Positions 34,393-43,225 of a DNA stretch of 64,000 nt are shown here, in pieces (position 1 is the stretch's first letter; each line of letters begins with the position of its first letter). The notes below the pieces were generated by a model. It had not been told where the DNA came from and searched no databases. It worked only from the letters and a program-made list of their open reading frames with translations. The position numbers and the translations under genes were made by a program. The stretch is from an uncultured Lachnospiraceae bacterium (GTDB lineage Bacteria > Bacillota > Clostridia > Lachnospirales > Lachnospiraceae): positions 84,590 to 148,589 of the forward strand of contig CAMWTP010000003.1 in NCBI GenBank assembly GCA_947177165.1, in the 5' to 3' direction.

Positions 34393-35505
34393 TCATATCG
34401 TCCTTTCCATCATTTCCACCCATGCGGATGCTTCCTTCCTCAGCTCCCGATATTCGTGCGGCTGCCACTCAGAATTGAAATGATGAATTCCTCTTGTCTC
34501 ATCACACTGCAGAAAATTGCATAAAAAGAAATCATCCTTCGGCGTATAAAACCTCCGTGGAAGCAAAAGCATATTGCCCACTAACTGCATATCACCGTTC
34601 AACCAAAATCCTGCCCTGCAAAAACTATCATTGATCCATACCGGCTGAACATATTTCGACTCCTGAGACTGCCCATTTTGATCTAAAAACTCTGCATTCT
34701 CATACAATTTCAGCAACCTGCCGATAAATGGATTCCGCGGCACACTTCCAAATCCCGAACCAAGTTCTACCATATGCCGCATTCCATAATTAAAAAACGC
34801 ATCAAACTGGCGCAACGGCTCAAAATCCTTAATCAGCTCAACATCCATATCCAAATAAATGCCTCCATAATGATAAATTACGTCAAGCCGCGCATAATCT
34901 GAAACAAATGCCCACTTATTCTTTTCATAGGCTTGTTTTACAAATATATTTTTTCCACAATCATAAGTATCAGCATTCCATTCTATAATCTCGTAATCAG
35001 GACACGCCCTCTTCCATGTATCAATACATTTCTGGTACTTCTCCGGCTTTTTTTCGCCGCTGAACCAAAAACAGTGGATTTTTTTCTCTATCTTTTTTCT
35101 GTAACTACGATCTGCATATAACAAATCTATTATTTTCGGATCATCATTACCATCAGAAGCAGCCCATACAAGCGGCATCAGAAAGCATTCTATTTCATCG
35201 GATAAATCCTCCATCACAAGTTGTTTATACATTTCATCGAGATATGTTGTTCCACAAAGAAGAACGATTCCGTTTTTCAGTGTTTTCAAATACGAAAGCC
35301 CATGAACCGTATAATCACAGCCCAACACATTGATTTGCTTTCCTTTTTTACCATTATCAATATAACCTGCCACACTTTTATGGATATCCTTATAAATAAC
35401 TTTTCTGGTCAGTCGCTGATAAAAGTCTCCTATCCCATAAACATAGATATTTTTATCCCTGATATACTTTATAAATTTATCTATTGGTGCATTCTTTGTC
35501 CTCAT
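34393..35505 (-). CDS. GT32-type glycosyltransferase with N-terminal Rossmann module
   Basis: Protein of 370 residues. Residues 18-110 hold the recurrent Rossmann-like module (NIYVYGIGDFYQRLT, VAGYIDNGKKGKQINVLG). Residues 140-360 are a glycosyltransferase of the sugar-binding DXD type (GT32, OCH1-like): KIHCFWFSGEKKPEKY, CIDTWKRACPDYEIIEWN, AFVSDYARLDVIYHYGGIYLDMDVELI with the DxD metal site, and SGFGSVPRNPF. It transfers a hexose from a nucleotide sugar in the cytoplasm. It overlaps the upstream anchored Rossmann gene by 4 bp (ATGA). In the other copy of this duplicated block this gene has no counterpart, so it was inserted into one copy or lost from the other. Confidence 0.88.
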   Translation of the reverse strand: MRTKNAPIDKFIKYIRDKNIYVYGIGDFYQRLTRKVIYKDIHKSVAGYIDNGKKGKQINVLGCDYTVHGLSYLKTLKNGIVLLCGTTYLDEMYKQLVMEDLSDEIECFLMPLVWAASDGNDDPKIIDLLYADRSYRKKIEKKIHCFWFSGEKKPEKYQKCIDTWKRACPDYEIIEWNADTYDCGKNIFVKQAYEKNKWAFVSDYARLDVIYHYGGIYLDMDVELIKDFEPLRQFDAFFNYGMRHMVELGSGFGSVPRNPFIGRLLKLYENAEFLDQNGQSQESKYVQPVWINDSFCRAGFWLNGDMQLVGNMLLLPRRFYTPKDDFFLCNFLQCDETRGIHHFNSEWQPHEYRELRKEASAWVEMMERTI

Positions 35506-35978
35506 ACTTCGTATAAGATATCCTCCATTGATAAAATCGGGCAGTCAATTTTTTCTGATAATTTGTTCTCAATCTCGTCAAAAAATGTTATTGCTGTAAC
35601 AATAACTGCGTCAACCTCTGAAAGCCTGCCGTCAGGTGTGACCACATCAATATCGGAATAAATTGTATCTGCATTTCTATCAATACCGTATTTTACCTTG
35701 ATATTTGAATCCTGCAATTCATCCATCAATGTTTCACCAACATAGTTCATTCCATAGATCGCAATCTCCTTATACCCACACCTTTCCAGATAATCGGCGA
35801 TCGATTTATTTTCCTGCTTCACTTTTACCCACTGATTCATCATTAAATATAAAGCCAAATGCTTTTCGGACATTTTTGATTTATAGGCAACTTTACCTTT
35901 CAAAACCTTTCCTGCTCCCGCAGCTCCCACGACTGCTCCTCCTACAGCACATAATGTAGCAATTATTCCTTTTTTCAT
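35502..35978 (-). CDS. Membrane-anchored Rossmann-module protein (copy 1)
   Basis: Protein of 158 residues. A glycine- and alanine-rich N-terminal hydrophobic helix (about 3-23: GIIATLCAVGGAVVGAAGAGK) should anchor it in the membrane, followed by a short helix (KHLALYLMMNQWVKVK) and the small Rossmann-like module (about 62-150: EIAIYGMNYVGETLMDEL, VKYGIDRNADTIYSDID, VDAVIVTAITFFDEI). It is about 80% identical to 38766-39242 and more distantly related to 45889-46398. There is no catalytic domain. It may sense or tether a nucleotide sugar or partner enzyme at the membrane; that is inference. AGGAG lies 9-10 nt before the ATG. Confidence 0.7.
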   Translation of the reverse strand: MKKGIIATLCAVGGAVVGAAGAGKVLKGKVAYKSKMSEKHLALYLMMNQWVKVKQENKSIADYLERCGYKEIAIYGMNYVGETLMDELQDSNIKVKYGIDRNADTIYSDIDVVTPDGRLSEVDAVIVTAITFFDEIENKLSEKIDCPILSMEDILYEV

Positions 35979-35979
35979 A

Positions 35980-36730
35980 TTACTGATTCTCCTTTCCTAT
36001 CTCTTCAATCAATGAGCTGACATTCTCGACAACATATTGCCAACTATAATTATTACGCACAAATTCCAGACCATTCTTCATCATCTGAGAATACGCTTCT
36101 GTATTTGTGAGCATATAATTCAATGCTTTCTCAAATTCCGCATAACTTGAATAGTAAAGTCCTGCGTTGCTCCTAATGCATTGCCCCTTCAGAACATTGC
36201 AGTCCCCATTTACCAGGACTGGCCTTCCTAAGCTTTTCCTCATTATCTACCCGCCCTAACACCAAAAGTTTCAGATCTGTATCGTACTCGCACTTATATT
36301 GTATAAAATATCGGTTTAACTGCCTGAAATTATTTCCTCGCGCAGCCCTTCCCACATAAATGACATAGTTCTTATACTGTTTGTACGCTTTCGGTATTTC
36401 TGTGCATTTTACATCTGGCAGATCAATTCCTACACAGGTAAGCCGTCCCGGTTTATTTCCTGTATCAAATTTATCCATTAGAAACTGTCTTTCTTCCACA
36501 CTGTTATACAAAAATGCTCTTGCCGATTGAAACGTCCTATAGCATATATCCTTATAAATGTTTGATTCATCATGCGCTGTAGGTATCAAAATCGTATGCT
36601 CTAATCCTAACTGCATCCCCACCACAGTGGGATAGAAAGCATACCCGAAAAAAATCACCGCCTTATACAACATTTCACTCTTTTCTAATTCAGCAATCAG
36701 TTTCGGGTCTATCCATTCCGCTTCCTTGAT
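35980..36730 (-). pseudogene. Decayed GT4 glycosyltransferase, copy of 39256-40425
   Basis: Remnant with close similarity to the intact glycosyltransferase at 39256-40425. One frame (about 36730-36240) reads EAEWIDPKLIAELEKSE...FFGYAFYPTVVG...LKLLVLGRVDNEEKL. There a deletion of about 45 codons (the nucleotide-sugar-binding region that reads IIYLGYVSEEDKTL...PSMYESLSLVILES in the intact copy) shifts the frame. The second piece (36243-35980) resumes at LGRPVLVNGDCNVLKGQC and runs to the normal C-terminus. The junction lies in GAGGAAAAGCTTAGGAAGG, where short sequence shared by both ends probably guided the deletion. A second frameshift at about 36722-36730 separates it from the upstream chimera. 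Confidence 0.8.
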
Positions 36731-37394
36731 TCACCCTGGCAGATAATTCCCTTACCTGCGATTCATTCTTTGTTTTTTCAACCGGAAATCTATGCACCGT
36801 AACACCATTTAGTCCAGATACCTTCTCAGGATAATAATTGTCCCACGGCATATAATCTCTCGCACAACTTGTTAAGACATCCACCTCATATCGTTCCAAT
36901 AAATGTTCTGCCAATACACCGTTTGTAAATCCCCTTTCATAAAAAAGATAGGTATTGTTTCTAACGACAGGGTGACATACTCCCACGTCCATATACGAAA
37001 TATCAGCATGCAGGGTCAACATATAATCCAGTATTATAATATCTTCTCTGTTAGATGCATATGTGCTTTCACGCTCTTCTATATCCAACAGCCGCGCCAC
37101 AATTGTATCAGCCTTTGGCAAAAACTTTGAGATCTGCAATTGAATCTCATTCTCAATGTTCGGATAAATTACAACAAGAACTGACTTATCTTCCTTATAT
37201 TGCGCAAGAACCTCAATTCCCTCGATGGTAATTCCATTGACCACTTGCCCGATATTTCTTCCCGCCCCATCTATCATATGATTAAATGCAAGAATACTAT
37301 GATCATAATATCTCTGAAACTCAACTCCAGCGCCCCAGCTGATGATAGTATGATATTTAACTCTTAATTCAGTATATTTCTTATTTATATAAAT
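36690..37394 (-). pseudogene. Chimeric FkbM-like / GT4 fusion, start lost
   Basis: Residues up to ...NNTYLFYERGFTNGVL follow the FkbM-like protein at 33322-34245 (Rossmann module with TIISWGAGVEFQRYYDH, then DVGVCHPVV). From AEHLLERYEVDVLTSCARDYMPWDNYY the same frame follows the GT4 enzyme at 39256-40425 (VLAEHLSERYDVDVYTSCARDYMPWDNYY). The join falls where both parents have a VL-A/V-E stretch. The position of the FkbM copy's start reads ATA instead of ATG (IYINKKYT against IYMKYT), and an early stop follows a frameshift near 36725. It is therefore unlikely to make a working enzyme. Confidence 0.78.
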
Positions 37395-37438
37395 ACCGCA
37401 TCCAATCTCCCGCCTATATTAATGGCATGTCCATTTTA

Positions 37439-38554
37439 TCATTCTATTTTTTTCATAACAAAAGTACATGAAAAATCATCCTGCCCACTCATTTTATCCT
37501 GATAAACTTCCATCGGAATACATCCACTTGCATATGCTATTTCAAAAATTCTTTTCTGAGGCAATATATGCATTTCCATTTTACCCTCATGCAGACTGTT
37601 CATATATGTACTAACTTTAAACTCATATGCCTCTCTATAAGTCGGCACTTGAAACATTGCAACTCCTCCGATTTTAAGTGATCTCAGCATCGCCTGCAGA
37701 ATATACTCAATCACTGGTGGGACATTATGCTGCAGCACTATTATGCTATAGACAACATCTACTTTCGGCATCCTGCAATAATCTTCCATGCACTTATATA
37801 ATTCAAATGAAACATTTGCTTCCTGAACCATCATGGAAGCAATCTCCATATTTCCTGCAGAAACATCTATTGCCGTTACTTTATTAAATGCCTGTGACAA
37901 GTGTTTCGTCACCCTGCCCACTCCACATCCCACTTCTGTAATATCCAGACTCTTTGCCGCATGCTTATCCTTGATGATATCATTCCTGACTAATGTCTGT
38001 AGAATCGCTGAAAGCTGTTCCGTTCCAGAAGCATAAAAATCAGCCAATTCTTTTTCGCCTATGTTCTCACGTAAGTATCTCTTGTTTGTCAGAACGGACC
38101 AATATGGCTGACTGTTGCCTAACTGTGACCATGTCTGCCGCGTCATCTCGAAAATCTTTTCCCTCTGTTGGCTATCACACTCTTCAATATAAAGTTTATC
38201 GCTAAACATGGAGAAAAAAATATTATCATATTTCAAAGAAGCAATATCGCAAACTGATTTACCTTTAAAGGACTTAAGCTGTGCCCGAAGATCATTATAA
38301 GCCTCTGCATTGCTTACCGCAAACAACACGACATAATCCTCATCGCTTATCATTTTAATATCATGTATGCTTAAAATGTCTTCTCTCTCTTTAGACAACT
38401 TATTATCAACTATTGCAATCTCTTTCATTCTGTATTTTTTATTTAGCAAATATTTAACTCTTTTACCCCAATAACCAAATGGAAAAATAACAAATTTACC
38501 ATTTGACAAATTACTTTCTATTGCACAAAGAATTTTTCTATCATTTATTGTCAT
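37439..38554 (-). CDS. Rossmann-module / class I SAM-dependent methyltransferase
   Basis: About 371 residues. The N-terminal 100 residues are the recurrent Rossmann-like module (FVIFPFGYWGKRVKYLLN, EIAIVDNKLSK, YVVLFAVSN). A linker leads to a methyltransferase domain at about 180-330: DITEVGCGVGRVTKHLSQAFNKVTAIDVSAGNMEIA, YKCMEDYCRMPKVDVVYSIIVLQHNVPP and LKIGGVAMFQVPTY. It probably methylates a sugar or glycan intermediate. The ATG at 38554 has GAGAGGA 10-11 nt upstream; TTG at 38596 and ATG at 38566 are also open. A deleted copy of this gene survives as a scar at 34279-34380. Confidence 0.82.
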   Translation of the reverse strand: MTINDRKILCAIESNLSNGKFVIFPFGYWGKRVKYLLNKKYRMKEIAIVDNKLSKEREDILSIHDIKMISDEDYVVLFAVSNAEAYNDLRAQLKSFKGKSVCDIASLKYDNIFFSMFSDKLYIEECDSQQREKIFEMTRQTWSQLGNSQPYWSVLTNKRYLRENIGEKELADFYASGTEQLSAILQTLVRNDIIKDKHAAKSLDITEVGCGVGRVTKHLSQAFNKVTAIDVSAGNMEIASMMVQEANVSFELYKCMEDYCRMPKVDVVYSIIVLQHNVPPVIEYILQAMLRSLKIGGVAMFQVPTYREAYEFKVSTYMNSLHEGKMEMHILPQKRIFEIAYASGCIPMEVYQDKMSGQDDFSCTFVMKKIE

Positions 38555-38765
38555 ATTAAATTGCATTCCTCTCAGCTTGTTCCTTCCATAAAACAATTTA
38601 TGAAATATTTTCGGCTATTACCTTCCACCGTGTCGCTTCTTTGTTCTTTGTTATCACGAAAATCACCTGTCACTTTGCTCGGATTAAATCTATATATTCA
38701 TCGCATCAATCAAATATCAAAACCAACCCGGCTTTTATCACCATGCAAGGGACTGAATATATCAT

Positions 38766-39242
38766 TTATACTTCATACAGAATATCTTCCATTGATAAAA
38801 TCGGGCAGTCCATTTTCTTTGACAAAGCATCTTCGATGTCATCAAAAAAGGTTATCGCAGTAACAATAACTGCATCAACTTCAGGCAGCTCATCCTCCGG
38901 TCTCAGTACATCTATATCCGCATAAATTGTATCCGCATTTTTGTCGATTCCATATTTAACCTCAACATTCGAGTTCAGCAATTCGTCCATCAATGTTTCG
39001 CCGACATAATTCATTCCATAAATAGCGATTGACTTGTACCCTTCTGCTTCTAAATAGCCGGCAATTGACTTATTCTCCTGCTTAACTTTTACCCACTGGT
39101 TCATCATAAGATATAAGGCCAGATGCTTGTCAGACATTTTTGACTTATAATCAACCTTGTCTTTCAAAGTTTTTCCTACCCCTGCAGCTCCTAAAGCCAC
39201 ACCCCCTACAGCAAATAATACAGCGATTAATCCTTTTTTCAT
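38766..39242 (-). CDS. Membrane-anchored Rossmann-module protein (copy 2)
   Basis: Protein of 158 residues, near-copy of 35502-35978. An N-terminal Gly/Ala-rich membrane helix (GLIAVLFAVGGVALGAAGVGK), then HLALYLMMNQWVKVKQENKSIAGYL and the Rossmann-like module (SIAIYGMNYVGETLMDELL, VKYGIDKNADTIYADIDV, VDAVIVTAITFFDDI). It starts 14 bp after the glycosyltransferase gene with GGAG 6 nt before the ATG. The last residues ILSMEDILYEV are identical in both copies. The adjacent spacer 38597-38765 has a 23-codon open stretch ending KNKEATRWKVIAENIS that looks like the tail of another lost gene. Confidence 0.72.
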   Translation of the reverse strand: MKKGLIAVLFAVGGVALGAAGVGKTLKDKVDYKSKMSDKHLALYLMMNQWVKVKQENKSIAGYLEAEGYKSIAIYGMNYVGETLMDELLNSNVEVKYGIDKNADTIYADIDVLRPEDELPEVDAVIVTAITFFDDIEDALSKKMDCPILSMEDILYEV

Positions 39243-39255
39243 ATCATCTTCTCCA

Positions 39256-40425
39256 TTAGATTTCTTCGATTAATGAACTCACATTTTCAACAACATACTG
39301 CCAGTCATAGTTATTTTTCACAAATTCCAACCCGTTCTCCGCCATCTGGGAATAAGCTGCTGTATCTGTAAGCATATAGTCCAATGCTTTCGCAAACTCC
39401 GCATAGTTTGAATAGTAAAGCCCCGCATTACTCCTTAAGCACTGCCCTTTTAAAACCTCACAATCCTCATTTACCAGAACCGGCCTTCCTAATGCCATAC
39501 TTTCAAGAATAACCAATGACAGACTTTCATACATGGAAGGCATAATCAGGAGCCGTGCGTTTTTCATGAAAAGCGTCTTATCCTCTTCAGATACATACCC
39601 TAAATAAATAATGTCATCGTGATAAGCAAGTTTCTCCTCATTATCCACCCTTCCTAATACCAATAATTTCAGTTCTGTATTATGTTCTCGCTTATATTGG
39701 ATAAAATACCTGTTTAACTGTCTAAAATTCTTCCCTCTGGCAACCCTTCCAACATAAATAACATAATCATGATACTGTTCGTATCCTTCCGGCATTCCCT
39801 CATAGCATATATTCGGCAAATCAATTCCCACACAAGTCAGCCGCCCGGGTCTATCCCCCGTTCCAAATTTATCAATTAAAAACTGCCTTTCTTCCACACT
39901 ATTATACAAAAATGCCTTCGCTGCCAAAAAAGTTCTCCGGCACATATCCTTATAAATATTTGATTCATCATGAGCCGTGGGAATCAAAATAGTATGTTCC
40001 AACCCTAACTGCAGCCCTACAACAGTGGGATAAAAATTGTATCCAAAAAAAATGACTGTTTTATATAAATCTGCTTTATCTTTTAAGGCGGTAATTAATT
40101 TGGGACAATACGGCCCCACCTCTTCGATCCATTCCGTCTCCGCAGCCCGATCCCCCCGATTTACTCTTGCAGACAGTTCACGCACATGTGCCTCATCTTT
40201 TGTCTTTTCAACGTGAAATCTGTATACTGTAACACCATTTAACGCAGACGAACCAACAGAATAATAGTTATCCCACGGCATATAATCTCTGGCACAGCTT
40301 GTATAAACATCCACATCATATCTCTCTGATAAGTGTTCCGCCAGGACACGGCAATGATATTCAGCTCCTCCATTCACTTCCATTCCATATCTTTGTACGA
40401 TGAACACAATTCTATCTTTTCCCAT
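39256..40425 (-). CDS. GT4 family glycosyltransferase
   Basis: Cytoplasmic glycosyltransferase of 389 residues with a GT-B fold. The N-terminal domain begins IVFIVQRYGMEVNGGAEYHCRVLAEHL, typical of GT4 acceptors domains, with FFGYNFYPTVVGLQLGLEHTILIPTAHDES at about 120-150. The C-terminal donor-binding domain has YVGRVARGKNFRQL, LVLGRVDNEEKL, IIYLGYVSEEDKTLFMKNARLLIMPSMYESLSLVILESMALGRPVLVN with the EX7E-like motif (E..SLSLVILE). It is the intact member of a duplicated pair; the broken copy is at 35980-36730. The sugar transferred cannot be told from sequence. GGTGGG precedes the ATG. Confidence 0.88.
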   Translation of the reverse strand: MGKDRIVFIVQRYGMEVNGGAEYHCRVLAEHLSERYDVDVYTSCARDYMPWDNYYSVGSSALNGVTVYRFHVEKTKDEAHVRELSARVNRGDRAAETEWIEEVGPYCPKLITALKDKADLYKTVIFFGYNFYPTVVGLQLGLEHTILIPTAHDESNIYKDMCRRTFLAAKAFLYNSVEERQFLIDKFGTGDRPGRLTCVGIDLPNICYEGMPEGYEQYHDYVIYVGRVARGKNFRQLNRYFIQYKREHNTELKLLVLGRVDNEEKLAYHDDIIYLGYVSEEDKTLFMKNARLLIMPSMYESLSLVILESMALGRPVLVNEDCEVLKGQCLRSNAGLYYSNYAEFAKALDYMLTDTAAYSQMAENGLEFVKNNYDWQYVVENVSSLIEEI

Positions 40426-40479
40426 ATACTTTTACCCACCATTCCTTTGATCAGACACCAATAAATGAATTAGACCCCC

Positions 40480-40920
40480 TCATAATTTCTCTGTCAATTC
40501 CGCCAATTCCAAAACAAAAATGGAAATATGCATCGCATCAACCCCCATGCCCACTAACTGCCTTAATATTTCATCTCCATACCCTCTGGGTGTAATAATA
40601 TACAACGCATTAGGGAATCGCTCAACAGCTTCCTGCGGCGACAGAATATCGAGTTCTGCCATCTTTTTCCCCTGCCTCGCAATACCGTTATCACAAAAGC
40701 ATTTTGCAGAACAGATATTCTCCATTTTTAACATCTTATATAAATCCCTACCATAATTTCCTGTACCGAATATCACAATTTCTTCCTGCTTTCGATACTC
40801 TTCCATTTTCCTTTCATAATACTCGCTTGCCAAATACTGTTTCCTGACCGAAATATTCTGGTCCTTTATCTGTTGTTTAATAGACGCCATAACCTCTTCT
40901 GTATAGAACTGCTTTGTCAT
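40480..40920 (-). CDS. Stand-alone Rossmann-module protein
   Basis: Soluble protein of 146 residues. After a charged helical N-terminus of about 45 residues (MASIKQQIKDQNISVRKQY, YYERKMEEYRKQ) comes the same Rossmann-like module that is fused to enzymes elsewhere in the locus: EIVIFGTGNYGRDLYKMLKM, AKCFCDNGIARQGKKMAELDIL, NALYIITPRGYGDEILRQL. There is no catalytic domain and no membrane anchor. GAGGGAATGTAGA precedes the ATG. It resembles the N-terminal part of PglD-like and epimerase-like proteins that bind a nucleotide-sugar or CoA. The role is unknown. Confidence 0.68.
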   Translation of the reverse strand: MTKQFYTEEVMASIKQQIKDQNISVRKQYLASEYYERKMEEYRKQEEIVIFGTGNYGRDLYKMLKMENICSAKCFCDNGIARQGKKMAELDILSPQEAVERFPNALYIITPRGYGDEILRQLVGMGVDAMHISIFVLELAELTEKL

Positions 40921-41031
40921 TCTACATTCCCTCGCTAATACAATATATACTTATTTCGTAAACGGCAGATTGCATTGCCACCATTCTACCAAGTTTCACT
41001 GTTAAATAAGTTTGATTATATCCATATCACA

Positions 41032-42084
41032 TCATTTTTTGACAAAATGAAATAATCCGTACCGATATTCTCCATTATGCATATCATTATCATATTTATA
41101 AATATCCACATTATATTCAATTTTCTTTTCCGCAGCACAGGAATATTCCACTAATTGTAATGATAAAAAACTCTCCACTACTGTGCTAGCATAAAAGACT
41201 CTGTGAGCGTTAAATTCCACCCTCTCCTTTCCAATAGGAACAGAAATATAAAGATTTCCACCTTTTTTTAATTTTTTTTGTATATTATCAAAGCACTTAA
41301 AGCAGGATTCGGGATCAATCGGGTCACCATATCTCCCCAAACCAAAATGCTCTAAGGAACATAGTGCAGACATACTTTCAATACTTTCATCCGCAATTTG
41401 ATGTAGATAAGTAGCATCATCCACAATTGTATAAAGGTTCTCAACTTCACCCGGAAATTCACGAACATCAATCATCGTAACCTCAATATCTGCAGCTAAT
41501 AGATGTGCTATAAATCCATCAAGTCTGCTTCCAATATCAAAATGTTTTTTTATCCCGCTCCCTATAATATGTCTGGCGGCCCATATATCCTGCCAAAAGT
41601 AATTGTTAATAGTACCTGCAGCATCATATTTGTCCCTTATAATTGGCCACATATTTTTTTCATTAATATCAAAGTTAACTCTCTTGTTTAATTTTTGGTA
41701 TTCTATAATATCCTTCTCGATTAACGCACTATCCTGCAATCCAAATTCCATGCAATAATTAATATAGTTTCTTCCAAGCAGTATTTCCCTTAAAACTACC
41801 CTGTCTGTGCAGCCTATTCTGTCATTAATCCTATATAAAAATATCATTTTTGAAATATCAATTCCTAAATTAAGACATTGATTATAAATTTCATTCACAA
41901 ATGAATTTGCTACAACAATATAATCGTATCCGCTTGGTATTTCACGGCTTCCATACACCAGTTTATTCATAAAAGTATCTTTTGTCCTGTTCGTTTCTAT
42001 AAAACCCATGATCTCGCCATGATATTGATTTTCAATAAACTGTTGCGCGAGTTTTCCTGTTCCCCAAATTAATATTTTTTTCAT
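41032..42084 (-). CDS. Rossmann-module / DUF268 (methyltransferase-like) protein
   Basis: Protein of 350 residues. The N-terminal 80 residues are the recurrent module (ILIWGTGKLAQQFIENQYHGEIMGFIETN, YDYIVVANSFVNEI). From about residue 165 comes a DUF268-like domain, a methyltransferase-type fold: HFDIGSRLDGFIAHLLAADIEVTMIDVREF, YTIVDDATYLHQIADESIESMSALCSLEHFGLGRYGDPID and LKKGGNLYISVPIGKERVEFNAHRVF. DUF268 proteins occur in polysaccharide loci of bacteria and in nematodes. A short truncated relative of the N-terminal module lies at 53122-53295. The start follows GAAGG. Confidence 0.83.
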   Translation of the reverse strand: MKKILIWGTGKLAQQFIENQYHGEIMGFIETNRTKDTFMNKLVYGSREIPSGYDYIVVANSFVNEIYNQCLNLGIDISKMIFLYRINDRIGCTDRVVLREILLGRNYINYCMEFGLQDSALIEKDIIEYQKLNKRVNFDINEKNMWPIIRDKYDAAGTINNYFWQDIWAARHIIGSGIKKHFDIGSRLDGFIAHLLAADIEVTMIDVREFPGEVENLYTIVDDATYLHQIADESIESMSALCSLEHFGLGRYGDPIDPESCFKCFDNIQKKLKKGGNLYISVPIGKERVEFNAHRVFYASTVVESFLSLQLVEYSCAAEKKIEYNVDIYKYDNDMHNGEYRYGLFHFVKK

Positions 42085-42106
42085 TTAGTACCTTCTATCT
42101 TTATCA

Positions 42107-43225
42107 CTATCTGTTTGCTTTATTCTTAAACATTTTGTATACTACTTTACTCCAAGTAAAATCAGACATTACGCTATTATAAGCATTCTCACCCATCCTC
42201 ACTCTCACATCGGGATGATCCAACAAGTATTCAATATCACCTTTCCACTGCCCAACATTATACTCCTTCTCTAATATTCCATTGATCTGATGCTTAATAA
42301 CCGCCTTGGGTCCAGCAACATTTTTCGCAATACATGGTGTTTTAAAATACATCGCCTCAAGAAGCACCATTCCAAATATTTCCTCATCAGACGCCAAAAC
42401 AAGGCAGTCTGAATGTTGATAGATATCCGCCATCTGCTGATTCTCTACTTTCCCTATAAACGAAATACGATCTCTATAATGAATATCAGTTAACTTTAAA
42501 AGATGATTAATCTCTCTCTTATCTTTTATACCCACAACAGTAAGTTTTACATCATCTCTGTCATTGCATAAAGCCTCAAATACTTTCATAATAAATCCAA
42601 CACGTTTTCTCTTTTCCGCGGTTCCTACATAAAGGATATTGTGTTCTCCCATATGCTCATTACTCATTACCTGACTGTGATTTTTTATCTTCCTATCAAT
42701 TCGGGAGATATCCAGTCCCACTCCTACAGTTAGCACTTTTTTCAATCCCTTATTCTTCAAAAAAACAGTCGAATCATCTGTTTTTGAAAAAATATCTTTT
42801 ACAAATGCATTGCATACTCGTACAGATATTAAATCGTAAATTTTCATCCTTCTGTCATTTTCAAATGTATTAAAATACGGTCCGTTATATATATATACAT
42901 TTCTGTGAAGTAATGCCAGAAGGATACTCATAATTTGATCATACTCATTGGAAATAACAATATCATACTTCCATAACTTAACAGGATTCAAAAAATCAGG
43001 ATAAATCGCCCGGGTTCCAAACGCTATGCCTTTTCTCCATATAATTTTTACTCTGTTTGTTTTGTCTCGAAATACTATCTCTTCATGATTTGTCCTTGAA
43101 AAATAAACAATATCACAATCAAAACCAAATCGGCAAAAAGCTTTGCACAACCCTATTTCCTGCGAATTGTATGTGCTTATATTCATGACATTGGCAAATG
43201 GTCTGACCAACAGTAGTTTTTTCAT
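42107..43225 (-). CDS. GT4 family glycosyltransferase
   Basis: Glycosyltransferase of 372 residues, GT-B fold. The N-terminal acceptor domain begins KLLLVRPFANVMNISTYNSQEIGLCKAFCRFGF. The C-terminal donor domain has ILYVGTAEKRKRVGFIMKVFEAL, KLTVVGIKDKREINHLL, ISFIGKVENQQMADIYQHSDCLVLASDEEIFGMVLLEAMYFKTPCIA with EEIFGMVLLE as the EX7E motif, then a final SDFTWSKVVYKMF. It overlaps the preceding glycosyltransferase gene by 4 bp, so the two probably add successive sugars. AGGAG precedes the ATG. Confidence 0.88.
   Translation of the reverse strand: MKKLLLVRPFANVMNISTYNSQEIGLCKAFCRFGFDCDIVYFSRTNHEEIVFRDKTNRVKIIWRKGIAFGTRAIYPDFLNPVKLWKYDIVISNEYDQIMSILLALLHRNVYIYNGPYFNTFENDRRMKIYDLISVRVCNAFVKDIFSKTDDSTVFLKNKGLKKVLTVGVGLDISRIDRKIKNHSQVMSNEHMGEHNILYVGTAEKRKRVGFIMKVFEALCNDRDDVKLTVVGIKDKREINHLLKLTDIHYRDRISFIGKVENQQMADIYQHSDCLVLASDEEIFGMVLLEAMYFKTPCIAKNVAGPKAVIKHQINGILEKEYNVGQWKGDIEYLLDHPDVRVRMGENAYNSVMSDFTWSKVVYKMFKNKANR

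Noticed and set aside
38598..38667. 23-codon open stretch ending KNKEATRWKVIAENIS before the methyltransferase gene
   Set aside because: It looks like the tail of a lost gene but is too short to assign to a family or to call as a feature.
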